Positions 9,337-17,422 of a stretch of DNA of 64,000 nucleotides are shown here, one piece after another. The notes beneath the pieces were generated by a model that saw only the letters and a list, made by a program, of their open reading frames with translations, was not told where the DNA came from and did no database searches. The DNA is from Bacillota bacterium. Lineage in GTDB: Bacteria; Bacillota; Clostridia; Lachnospirales; CAG-274. Both the position numbers and the translations under genes were made by a program. Each line of letters opens with the position of its first letter. Position 1 is the stretch's first letter. The stretch is from positions 1 through 64,000 of the forward strand of contig JAFYGI010000006.1 of assembly GCA_017543265.1 (NCBI GenBank), written 5' to 3'.

Positions 9337-11439
9337 ATGTCGGAGAAAGATGAACGCAACTACAGACAAACCGAATACGTTAACGAGGCATACTTTAAAA
9401 TATTAAATTCCGCTTCGTCCGATAACAACAGCGAAATTGAAGTTATTTTAAGGTATCTGGGGTACGATTACCGCGTAAAAGCCAATACGCTGAGACAGCA
9501 ATTTGAAGAAGTATTAAACGAACTTGGTTTGTCTTTCAGATTTGTCGAATTAAGCGGCGAGTGGTATACGGACAATATGCTGCCGCTTATGGTGTGGCAT
9601 AACGGCGAATATAAGGCGGTGCTGCCGGGTTTCAAGGGTACTTGTTATTATTATGACGGGAAAAATCGCAAAAGGATAACCGGGGAAAATGCGGACGAAT
9701 TTGACACAACGGGCATTTGCTTTTATAAAGGTTTCAAAAAAGGACAGGTAACAAAGGCGGGTCTGATCAAATATATGCTCTCATGTGTGAGAAAACGCGA
9801 ATATTTACTGATGTTGGCTGCGGCAGCACTTGTAACTTTATTTTCGGTATTATACGCACAAATGCAGCATCATATATTCCAAAGCCTTATCCCGTCGGGT
9901 TCCGGAAAATATGTTGCCTCAATAACGGCATTCCTGCTTGGACTGGCAATAAGCATGTTTGTTGTGAATGTGTTTAAAGGCGTTGTTTCGGCCAATATTC
10001 CGCTTGTAATAAGCGCAAATCTTCAGGGGGCGCTTATCGCAAGACTGCTTAGACTTAAACCGTCGTTTTTTGAAGAAAGGCAGTCGGGAAGTTTGGGTGA
10101 GAATATAATAAGACTTTCGGACGTGTCGGATATGATCTCGGGAGAAAATGTTTCGGCGCTGATGTCATTTGTGCTTTCATTTGTTTATATCGCAATGATA
10201 AGGGTAAATGCAAATGAGTTTACGCCTTATGTTTTAATGCTGTTTGCAATAACACTTGTTATGAATGTTGCAAATGCGCTTGTATGTGACCGATACACAA
10301 AGAAATTTCAAAAAAATACCAATGAGATGACAGGTTTTGTGTACGAACTGTTCGGCGGAATGGAAAATGTTAAGCTGAATAATGCCGATGCGACAATGTT
10401 TGATCGTTGGAGCGATTATTATACCGAAACATTGATGTCGCATAAAAAACCGCTTTTTATTAAACATTATAACGCATTTTACGCACTTATAAGTGCCGTA
10501 TATACGATGGCTATTTATATGATAGGTATAAGGTCGAATATAGGTGCGGCGGATTTTATAACTTTTATGGCGCTGTACGGTATGTTTGTTGCGACAACAT
10601 CGGGTATATCAAAGGTATTTGACTCGGTGGTAAGATACAATACGGCTTTTTCAAGGATAGAAGATTTTTTGCGGGCCGAGACCGAAGAAACGGGGAAAAA
10701 GGCCGATTTGAAGGGTATAGAAAAAGCTATAGCCTTTTCAAATGTCAGCTACAAATACCCCAATGCAGATAAAGACGTAATTTCGGATATGTCTTTTTCA
10801 ATACCTAAAGGCAAAAAAATTGGCATTGTCGGCAAAAGCGGCTGTGGTAAGTCTACGCTGCTGAAACTGCTTTTGGGTTTTGAACAGCCGTATTCCGGAC
10901 ATATTTTTATTGACGATACCGACCTTAACGAGATAAATCTGCGCAGCTACCGCAAAAATCTTGGTGTAGTCCTGCAAAATACAAAACTTATACCTGCGGA
11001 TATAATTTCAAATATCACACTTACAAGTCCGTCCGCATCCAATGACGAAGTAATGGCGGCGATAGAAGCAATGGGATTGAAAGGCGATATCGAAAAAATG
11101 CCAATGGGTCTTTCGACTTATATCTCTGAAGAAAATATGAGCATATCCGTAGGACAGAAACAACGTGTGCTGCTTGCGAGGGCTATAATATCAAAACCGG
11201 CTCTGCTTGTGCTTGACGAAGCAACAAATGCGCTTGACAACATAACGCAGGCTGCGGTAACAAGGTATATAGAAAACACAGAGACAACAGCGATAATAGT
11301 TGCTCACAGACTTTCAACAATAAAACAGTGCGATGATATAATAGTGCTTGATAACGGAAAGATAGCCGAACAGGGCAGCTATGACGAGTTGATAGCAAAA
11401 AACGGACAGTTTTATGAGCTTGTGAAAAATCAACTGTAA
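9337..11439 (+). CDS. Second ABC exporter subunit with degenerate C39-like domain
   Basis: 700 residues, two bases after the previous stop. Transmembrane domain about 155-440. Nucleotide-binding domain: Walker A GKSGCGKST at 499-507, Walker B LLVLDEATNALD, but the signature reads ISVGQKQR (604-607 SVGQ) instead of LSGGQ. The first 120 residues align by eye with the C39 domain of the neighbour: EVILRYLG matches AMILRYYG, and YKAVLPGF matches HFVVLTGF. The catalytic Cys and His are missing. This is therefore probably a dead C39-like, peptide-binding domain, and the pair likely works as a heterodimer. NHLM systems have the same two-ABC layout, though their second subunit is usually described differently at the N-terminus. 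Confidence 0.88.
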   Translation: MSEKDERNYRQTEYVNEAYFKILNSASSDNNSEIEVILRYLGYDYRVKANTLRQQFEEVLNELGLSFRFVELSGEWYTDNMLPLMVWHNGEYKAVLPGFKGTCYYYDGKNRKRITGENADEFDTTGICFYKGFKKGQVTKAGLIKYMLSCVRKREYLLMLAAAALVTLFSVLYAQMQHHIFQSLIPSGSGKYVASITAFLLGLAISMFVVNVFKGVVSANIPLVISANLQGALIARLLRLKPSFFEERQSGSLGENIIRLSDVSDMISGENVSALMSFVLSFVYIAMIRVNANEFTPYVLMLFAITLVMNVANALVCDRYTKKFQKNTNEMTGFVYELFGGMENVKLNNADATMFDRWSDYYTETLMSHKKPLFIKHYNAFYALISAVYTMAIYMIGIRSNIGAADFITFMALYGMFVATTSGISKVFDSVVRYNTAFSRIEDFLRAETEETGKKADLKGIEKAIAFSNVSYKYPNADKDVISDMSFSIPKGKKIGIVGKSGCGKSTLLKLLLGFEQPYSGHIFIDDTDLNEINLRSYRKNLGVVLQNTKLIPADIISNITLTSPSASNDEVMAAIEAMGLKGDIEKMPMGLSTYISEENMSISVGQKQRVLLARAIISKPALLVLDEATNALDNITQAAVTRYIENTETTAIIVAHRLSTIKQCDDIIVLDNGKIAEQGSYDELIAKNGQFYELVKNQL

Positions 11440-11508
11440 TTGTCGGAAGATCACAAGCAAAAAGGTTTTTTGACTTTGCCGAATTATATTATCATAGAAT
11501 TATCAAAA

Positions 11509-11715
11509 AAGGATAAAGAGCCTGCGATGAAAAATAACGGTCGGTCGGGGAAATCGATATTATAGCGGAAGAGGATCGGGATGAAATATTTGGTGACGAT
11601 CCCGACTTCAATACGGAAGACGAGGAAGAGTATTCCAACATAATACATATTCCGTTTAAAGATATAAACGGTAGAAGTGTAAATGTAAAAACAGAGTTCC
11701 TTATCAATCCTTGAG
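11509..11715 (+). pseudogene. Gene remnant, unrecognised
   Basis: A frame without a good start reads RSVGEIDIIAEEDRDEIF and continues through an acidic stretch to FKDINGRSVNVKTEFLINP and a stop at 11715. Upstream the same frame is closed by a TAA. The composition looks coding but there is no start or ribosome site. An almost identical DNA block (GGTCGGGGAAAT followed by YGATAT) recurs at about 13295, also at the head of a fragment. Function unknown. Confidence 0.35.
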
Positions 11716-11906
11716 ATTTGGAAAAAGAATAAAAATATCAGGGAGAAGATGGGTGGGTAATTTATCTACTCATAAAGGCGTCATAAAGGAGACTACGAAA
11801 AATCAGAAACAGAATATTGACAAATCTATGCTTTAGTGGTATTATTATTTTAAGAAAAGGAAATGCCGCCTTGATAGACGGTTAGCCCTTGGCTATGTTG
11901 CGATAA

Positions 11907-11950
11907 GATAACCGCTCAAGTTTGCAGACTGTGGGGCGGTTATCTTTTTG
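11907..11950. terminator. Inverted repeat after toxin gene; terminator for the plus-strand antisense RNA
   Basis: GATAACCGC (11907-11915) and GCGGTTATC (11936-11944) form a nine-pair stem. On the plus strand it is followed by TTTTTG, so it would end an RNA running antisense to the toxin tail; on the minus strand it lies directly after the toxin stop codon. Confidence 0.55.
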
Positions 11951-12035
11951 TGTTTTTGCTTCCAAAGGTGTATCCCAAGCCAAAGCAAGCGATACATAGC
12001 CCTAATATAGCTACAAAAGTATCTACTGTCAGCAT
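11940..12035 (-). CDS. Putative holin-like toxin peptide (type I toxin-antitoxin)
   Basis: A 31-residue peptide starting MLTVDTFVAILGLCIACFG and ending GSKNTKR: one hydrophobic helix followed by a short polar, basic tail. This is the pattern of the Firmicute 'putative holin-like toxin' family (Hol_Tox type), small membrane-active toxins silenced by antisense RNA. The ATG has a strong site AAAGGGGTG seven bases upstream. The stop lies at the edge of an inverted repeat (GATAACCGC/GCGGTTATC) of the kind found just after these toxins. A long leader of about 115 bases, partly self-complementary, fits a type I toxin mRNA. Confidence 0.8.
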   Translation of the reverse strand: MLTVDTFVAILGLCIACFGLGYTFGSKNTKR

Positions 12036-12159
12036 AATATCACACCCCTTTATCCTTGGATTTCCGACCGGGTCGGATCGTTATGTAATAACAGGTTCCT
12101 TGGAGTCAAGGGTTTAAATCGCCTACCGTATATTTTGGCGACATTTCCCGGAATTTAGA

Positions 12160-12188
12160 TTTTATCATATAAAGGCGGCTTTGTCTAT
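12160..12188 (-). promoter_or_regulatory. Toxin promoter
   Basis: Minus-strand TAGACA (12188-12183) and TAAAAT (12165-12160) with a 17-base spacer. The resulting leader to the ATG at 12035 would be about 115 bases and contains the palindrome CCGACCGGGTCGG (12064-12076 region) that could occlude or shape the ribosome site. Confidence 0.5.
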
Positions 12189-12460
12189 TCCTGAAATATT
12201 ACATTATGATTACAAAGCAAATTAAGAATTTTGGCACTATGTTTTGTAAACGTGGTGCTTTTTTGCGTGTTTTGCTGCCTTGTAATAAATATTGAAAAAT
12301 TTTTGCTCTTGGTACCGGTCGAGCAGAAATCACAAAACAATCACAATATTTTCAAGAAAATAAATACCGTTCCTATATCAAGCCAATGAATAATATTACA
12401 GTTTATTTGCTTTGAAACTTACAGGGAAAATTATCATATTAATCTAATCAAAGATGAAAA

Positions 12461-12590
12461 CTTTGCGAGCGTCAGCGGGTGCCCTGTTGGGGGTTAAAAA
12501 GTGGAGATTAGTGAAATCTCCCTTTGAAAACGCTCGAGGGAACCCGTTGGCTATGCTTGCAAGATAGTGAAAAAGCCCTTTTGGGGCGTA
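12461..12590 (+). ncRNA. Candidate structured RNA with H-type pseudoknot
   Basis: On the plus strand CGAGCGT (12466-12472) pairs with ACGCTCG (12530-12536). CAGCGGGT (12473-12480) pairs with ACCCGTTG (12542-12549, one G-U). The two stems interlock as an H-type pseudoknot. The loop between them carries a perfect hairpin GGAGATT/AATCTCC (12503-12521), and a GCCC-TTTT-GGGC hairpin follows at 12575-12587. Neither strand has a convincing gene here. Which strand is transcribed and what family this belongs to are unknown. Confidence 0.45.
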
Positions 12591-12817
12591 AAAGAAAAAA
12601 ATATATGTCCCGACAGAGGACAACACTAATTATAGCCTATAAGATTTTTTTTGAAAATAATTTTACATCATCCGGCAGGATTTTTTATTTGCGTGGAGAA
12701 AAATATTCTTAATGGTGCGTGAAAAAAATTTTGATTCACCGATGAGCGCAACGAAAAAATTTCTTTTTTTGTTTTGACTTAATAGAAATATTGTAGAGTA
12801 TAGCAGAGGAAAAAATT

Positions 12818-13171
12818 ATGTTAAAGTTACCGCCGCAGATTAAAGGTGAAAAGGCAAATGAAATAATAACTCGGTTCGTAAACAAAAGATTACTCGACCT
12901 TATGCGGGAGATCATTCTCGATGAGGTGAGTTGGAATTTAGTGCTGACGGGTCAATTAAACGGTGAAGATTTAGCAGCGAAAAGTTTTGACGAGCTTGTC
13001 GATATTGAAAGTTTAATTTACGATATGGATTTTGCGGAAAATATTTCGATGACATATTTGCCCGACAACTATCCTATTGAAAAAGCAAATTATAATTTTT
13101 TCGGACTGTTCAAACTTTTAAAGGCGAAGAAAGAATATGTCCCCGCACTTGCGATGGAGTATAAACTATGA
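12818..13171 (+). CDS. Hypothetical protein
   Basis: 117 residues from an ATG with GAGG nine bases upstream (AGAGGAAAAAATT). Soluble, acidic, predicted mostly helical (NEIITRFVNKRLLDLMREII). I do not recognise the family. It stands alone in a zone of fragments and palindromes, between the candidate structured RNA and a helicase remnant, so it may be part of a decayed mobile or defence island. Codon use looks coding. Confidence 0.6.
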   Translation: MLKLPPQIKGEKANEIITRFVNKRLLDLMREIILDEVSWNLVLTGQLNGEDLAAKSFDELVDIESLIYDMDFAENISMTYLPDNYPIEKANYNFFGLFKLLKAKKEYVPALAMEYKL

Positions 13172-13176
13172 GAAGA

Positions 13177-13259
13177 GAGAAAGCTTGCTTTCTCAATTCG
13201 ATTAGTTTAACGATGCGAAATTGAAAATTTCGTGGAGGTTTGAGGAAGTTTTAACTTCC
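13177..13259. repeat. Cluster of three short perfect palindromes
   Basis: Three hairpins follow each other within 83 bases: GAGAAAGC-TT-GCTTTCTC (13177-13194), CGAAATT-GAA-AATTTCG (13216-13232) and GGAAGTT-TT-AACTTCC (13244-13259). All have very short loops. They resemble in style the hairpins in the 68-base repeats near 29700. None is followed by a T-run, so they are unlikely to be terminators. Confidence 0.6.
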
Positions 13260-13308
13260 GATAATACATTTTATATCACATTATTTACGGAGCGGTCGGG
13301 GAAATTGA

Positions 13309-14025
13309 TATGATAAGGGTGCTAAAAATGCAGATGCGTGGATAAAGTCTCCGTTGATATTGGTACCGGTTGTTATAACAGGAGATACGCTGGGGGCAAA
13401 TTATAAAATAAAACGATACGAGGATGACATTGTTGTTAATCCAACCCTTACATATCTTTTTGAACGAGACTATGGTATTACACTTCCGGAATTTGATTCT
13501 GATAAAGATGATATAGATGTCTTTATGCAAAAGATGGAAGAATTAGTTGATACGAGAGGCTGGAAGGTGAACAGGGATTGTTGTATTGGTCTTATGTCAT
13601 TCTTGAAGATCAGTATGTACAGAGACCTTGTAAATAATGCCGAAAGCCTTAGAAAAAATCCCATAATAAGGGCGTTTGCAGGTGAAGAAAATGAAATAAA
13701 CAGAATTTCGGGCGAAGCGTATGAGTTTGACCATGATGCTGAAAAAACCTCTGATACATTTCAGGTCGTTGATGCTGATTCAAGCCAACAGGATGCAATT
13801 GCATTATCAAAAGCAGGCGTTAGTTTTGTTATGCAGGGACCGCAGGGCACCGGTAAAAGTCAAACAATAACCAACATAATTGCTCAAGGTTTGGCTGATG
13901 GCAAGAAAGTATTATTTGTTTCGGAAAAAATGGCTGCTTTGGAAGTAGTATATCGCCGTTTGTCCGAAACCCATCTTGCTGATTTTTGCCTGCCGTTTCA
14001 CAGCTATGGCAGAAAAGATGCTTAA
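13309..14025 (+). pseudogene. Fragment of DUF4011/superfamily I helicase (defence-type) gene
   Basis: An open frame from 13309 to the stop at 14025 reads AWIKSPLILVPVVI, then a long conserved stretch to a Walker A GPQGTGKSQT and VLFVSEKMAALEVVYRRLSE. This is the internal part of the large DUF4011-containing helicase family (usually well over 1000 residues, often in defence islands). Both the N-terminal region and all helicase motifs after motif Ia are missing. There is no start codon with a ribosome site; a TTG at 13354 is in frame. A decayed remnant, not a working helicase. Confidence 0.8.
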
Positions 14026-14107
14026 TGCTGTCGTTACACCCGTTACTTTACAGTAAACAATAAATTTTATACAAAGCGGTTTATGCCGCAAAAAAGGAGA
14101 AGAAACA

Positions 14108-15274
14108 ATGAAAAGAAAACTTATTTTTGCAGCAAGTGTTATTATGGCATCAAGCCTTATGTCTGTCTGCGCTTTTGCGGCGGATGTAAATATCGTAATT
14201 GACGGTAATACCGTTGCAAGCGATACGGAGCCGCAGATAACGGCAGAGGGACGCACTATTGTACCACTGCGCGTTATTTCCGAAGAACTCGGAGCAACGG
14301 TTGACTGGGATGCGGAAAACAAAAACGTTACTGCGCAAAAGGGCGACAGTACGCTTAAACTTGCAATAGGCGAAAATGTTATGACGGTTGACGGCAGCGA
14401 GATAGAGCTTGATTCTCCCGCGCAGATAATCAACAGCAGAACTATGGTGCCTTTAAGAGCGATTTCCGAAAGCTTCGGCTGTGAGGTTGAGTGGGACGGC
14501 GAGACAAAAACTGTTATAATCAACACAAACGCCGAGGAAACACCCGAGGATCTTCCGACGGAAACAAAAGAAGAAACATATAAGAGTAAAGACGGCTGGT
14601 CGGTAAAATACAACAGCACGCTTGTAAATGTAAACGAAAGTGATGACGCGGTAAGTTTTGTCTACACGGGCGAGAGCGCAGGAACAAATATGTTGACGAT
14701 AAGCTATCTCAAGGGCAAGTCTCCCGAGGAGGTGCTTGGCGAGGTAACAGCCGATTGGGATGGCGAAAAAACACTTCGCACCGAGGGCTATTTTGCAGGC
14801 GAAAACTGGGCATTTTTCAGGGATCTTATATCCGAGGGCGGTTCGGGACTTAATCAGCACTTTATCGCAGCAGAGTATAACGACGGTGTTATTCTTATCG
14901 AGGGTGTTTCTCACACAGATCCCGATGATGAAGAATATACCGTAAGCGATACAATGGCAAATATTCTTGACTCCATGGAGTTTGAAAATTATCAGCCGCA
15001 GAAAGAGTATGACTATGTTCCCGGCGTTTACACACAGACCTACACCGATGAAGTGGGCGGCGAAAAAGTGGAGACCACAAACACCGTTACGCTTAACAAA
15101 GACCATACGGCGGTTATTTCCATACAGGACGTTGTAGAGGGTTTATGGACAAGCACGGGCATCCGTATTGACAACGAGACATTTTACGAGTATACGATAG
15201 AGGGTGAAAAGCTTTATATAAACTTTGACGGTGTATGGAGCGAGTTTGAAAAAGAAACGGACGAAAAGAAGTAA
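14108..15274 (+). CDS. Secreted protein with copper-amine-oxidase-N (stalk) domain
   Basis: 388 residues, AAGGAGAAGAAAC before the ATG. Signal peptide of about 24 residues (VCAFA-A). A double stalk (CuAO_N1-type) domain occupies about 25-140, shown by EGRTIVPLRVISEELGATVDW and its partner NSRTMVPLRAISESFG. Such domains are structural modules of secreted clostridial proteins, not oxidases. The remaining 240 residues are unrecognised; the C-terminal part (TVTLNKDHTAVISIQ ... GVWSEFEK) looks like a small beta-barrel lipid- or polymer-binding fold. Converges with the next gene at a shared terminator. Confidence 0.88.
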   Translation: MKRKLIFAASVIMASSLMSVCAFAADVNIVIDGNTVASDTEPQITAEGRTIVPLRVISEELGATVDWDAENKNVTAQKGDSTLKLAIGENVMTVDGSEIELDSPAQIINSRTMVPLRAISESFGCEVEWDGETKTVIINTNAEETPEDLPTETKEETYKSKDGWSVKYNSTLVNVNESDDAVSFVYTGESAGTNMLTISYLKGKSPEEVLGEVTADWDGEKTLRTEGYFAGENWAFFRDLISEGGSGLNQHFIAAEYNDGVILIEGVSHTDPDDEEYTVSDTMANILDSMEFENYQPQKEYDYVPGVYTQTYTDEVGGEKVETTNTVTLNKDHTAVISIQDVVEGLWTSTGIRIDNETFYEYTIEGEKLYINFDGVWSEFEKETDEKK

Positions 15275-15328
15275 TAAACCGTAATTTGCGTGAAAATGAT
15301 ACAGGGATATTATTTATTGCGCTGCCAA

Positions 15329-15368
15329 TAAAAAAACCGGTCAAGGAGTGATCCTTGGCCGGCTTTTT
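15329..15368. terminator. Bidirectional terminator
   Basis: A-run, then CCGGTCAAGG (15337-15346) pairing with CCTTGGCCGG (15353-15362), then CTTTTT. It serves the convergent stalk-domain genes on both sides. Confidence 0.85.
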
Positions 15369-15371
15369 GCA

Positions 15372-17159
15372 TTATTCTGCGGATTTGAAGTCGATTATAA
15401 CTGCTTTGTCGTATTCGGCAAATAATTCGGTGAATTTATCCTCCGCTTCTTTTCCTTCAAGTTCTTTGTCTTCCGAAACATAAGTGTAAGTTTCGTTTTC
15501 GTCCTTGTCAAATGATACAGTTGCTTTTTCCGTCTCTGTAAGTGTATTGGACTTTTCGTCGTAAACGGCCTTTGCTATCCAATGGCCGCCTGCATAAAAC
15601 AGAGCGCCATCCTTTACTGCAAGAGGATAAGCTGTGCCGCCGCATTCTACGGAGCCGATCTCTTCTATCTTGCCATCCTTGCCATCGGCATAAGCGGTCG
15701 CTTCGATAGCTGCGTTGTGACCGTTAAGATCGTCATAAACATTTTCCGCAACCAGAAGAATGTCTTTATCCTCGCTTACGGCAGCAAAGGCAAAAGCATC
15801 TTTATCCTTAAGTTTGGATATCACGGAAGAATACTTGTCAACATTCTGCTCGTAAACAGAAGGCTTTTCCTCGCCCTTTTCGGCAGGCTTTTCTTCTTCG
15901 TCTGCAACTGCGGGTGCTTCCTCGTTTGTTATGGTTATTGTCTTTGTCTCGCCGTCCCAGTCAACCTTTGCACCGAGTGCTTCCGAAACAAATCTTAAAG
16001 GTACCATTGTACGGCTGTTTTTTATTTCGGCAGGAACAAGAAGTTTGTTTTCCTCGCCGTTTACAAGTGCGGTTTCTTCGCCTATTGTAAGTTTTATCTC
16101 AACGCCGCCTTTTTCTGCGGTAACAAGTTTTTTGTCGTTATCCCAGTCAACCTTTGCACCAAGACCCTCAAATATTGCACGCATGGGTACGCGGGTAGTG
16201 CCGTTTTCGATATAAGGCTCGGAATCAAATGTCATTTTTTCGCCGTTAAGGAATACTTCTATCTTGTTGGGATCCTTTGTTTCGGTTACCTCGGGCTTTT
16301 CTTCTTCGGCTGCCGCTTTGACCTCCGAGGATGTCTTTAAGGTAATGGTCATCTTACCGTCCTTTTCGGCTGCTTCCAATCTTTCTTCCTCTTTTTCCCA
16401 ATCTATTTTATCATAGATATCAAAAATATTAGTGGTAACGGTGATATCGGTTATCATTTCTTTGTCTTTTTCAAGCGCACCGATGTTAAGACCGTCATAA
16501 TAGGGGTTAAAGTGGTATGCCTTTTCTTCGTCGAGTACAAATGAATCAAAGGTGCCGTTAAGGCCTGCTGCCTTGAATTCTTCTGCTTCTTTCTCCTCAA
16601 AATCGGCTGCGCTGCCGCCTGTTTTTACATCGAGAACAACATCAAACTTGCTGCCGTCATAGTCAAAGCCCTTTATCTGTACATCCGCACCGTCGCCATA
16701 GCTGTTTATCTCGCCTGTATACTGCATAAAGATACGGTTTTTGCCGTCAACTTTTTTAACAAATACACAGCCGCCGCCCTTTTCGCCCCAAAGGAAGTTT
16801 GTAATCTTATCGGATGTTGCGGCAAGCTCTGCCTTGCCGTCCTTTTCTTCGTACATCTGTACATATAAAAGGTCCTCTTTATCTGTGTTTTCTGCGTATA
16901 CGGTAAGAAGCTCCTCCTCGCCGTCACCGTCAAAATCGCCTGTCTTGCCGCTGACTACGCCTGATTCAAAATCAAAACCTGCGGGCACGGCGTGGATATT
17001 GTCATTGTCACCGGAGTCGGTATATTTTGCCGTCAAGCCTGAAAGATCTGTCTTTTTGGAATCGGAATATGCCTTTGTGAGCGCATCGGATGCAAAAACC
17101 GTACTTGCGCCTGCAAGCACTGAAATTGCAGTCAATGTAAGTGCTATTTTTCTTTTCAT
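15372..17159 (-). CDS. Secreted stalk-domain protein with VCBS-like region and a shared C-terminal domain
   Basis: 595 residues from the ATG at 17159 (AAAGGA upstream); 11 extra in-frame codons upstream are poor. Signal peptide (ASTVFA). Around residues 65-85 there is an FG-GAP/VCBS-like GKTGDFDGDGEEELLTVY. Two stalk half-repeats (TTRVPMRAIFEGLGAKVDW; SRTMVPLRFVSEALGAKVDW) lie about 300-410. The last 150 residues (SVISKLKDKDAFAFAAVSE to AVIIDF) match by eye the domain that follows the stalk repeats in the gene at 47027. Probably a surface or secreted protein; role unknown. Confidence 0.9.
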   Translation of the reverse strand: MKRKIALTLTAISVLAGASTVFASDALTKAYSDSKKTDLSGLTAKYTDSGDNDNIHAVPAGFDFESGVVSGKTGDFDGDGEEELLTVYAENTDKEDLLYVQMYEEKDGKAELAATSDKITNFLWGEKGGGCVFVKKVDGKNRIFMQYTGEINSYGDGADVQIKGFDYDGSKFDVVLDVKTGGSAADFEEKEAEEFKAAGLNGTFDSFVLDEEKAYHFNPYYDGLNIGALEKDKEMITDITVTTNIFDIYDKIDWEKEEERLEAAEKDGKMTITLKTSSEVKAAAEEEKPEVTETKDPNKIEVFLNGEKMTFDSEPYIENGTTRVPMRAIFEGLGAKVDWDNDKKLVTAEKGGVEIKLTIGEETALVNGEENKLLVPAEIKNSRTMVPLRFVSEALGAKVDWDGETKTITITNEEAPAVADEEEKPAEKGEEKPSVYEQNVDKYSSVISKLKDKDAFAFAAVSEDKDILLVAENVYDDLNGHNAAIEATAYADGKDGKIEEIGSVECGGTAYPLAVKDGALFYAGGHWIAKAVYDEKSNTLTETEKATVSFDKDENETYTYVSEDKELEGKEAEDKFTELFAEYDKAVIIDFKSAE

Positions 17160-17237
17160 AGTAGTTATTGTCCTTTCTTTTACGGACACCAAAGGAGATA
17201 AATTCCTCCCAAGGCACCGCAGTATTTTACATATAAA

Positions 17238-17266
17238 ATTATATCACATTTACCGCCTTTTGTAAA
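17238..17266 (-). promoter_or_regulatory. Promoter of the minus-strand stalk-domain gene
   Basis: Minus-strand TTTACA (17266-17261) and TATAAT (17243-17238), 17-base spacer. Confidence 0.6.
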
Positions 17267-17343
17267 TATTTGATTGTTATTATTTTCGGCGTTTTCGGGG
17301 ATTTTTAAAACATAAAAATATTATGGAAAATTCCATAAAATAC

Positions 17344-17372
17344 TTTATTTATCGGGCTTTTTGTGTTAAAAT
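17344..17372 (+). promoter_or_regulatory. Promoter of HD-GYP gene
   Basis: TTTATT (17344-17349) and TAAAAT (17367-17372), 17-base spacer, 50 bases before the ATG. Confidence 0.4.
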
Positions 17373-17422
17373 AAAAATATGGACAGACTATGTTTTTGTG
17401 ACGGGATAAACGAGGAACAGAT

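Noticed and set aside
11530-11560. Possible YraN-like GEIDIIA motif
   Set aside because: YraN-type nucleases have further conserved motifs after GEID; the sequence that follows is acidic and unrelated, so only a remnant of unknown type is reported.
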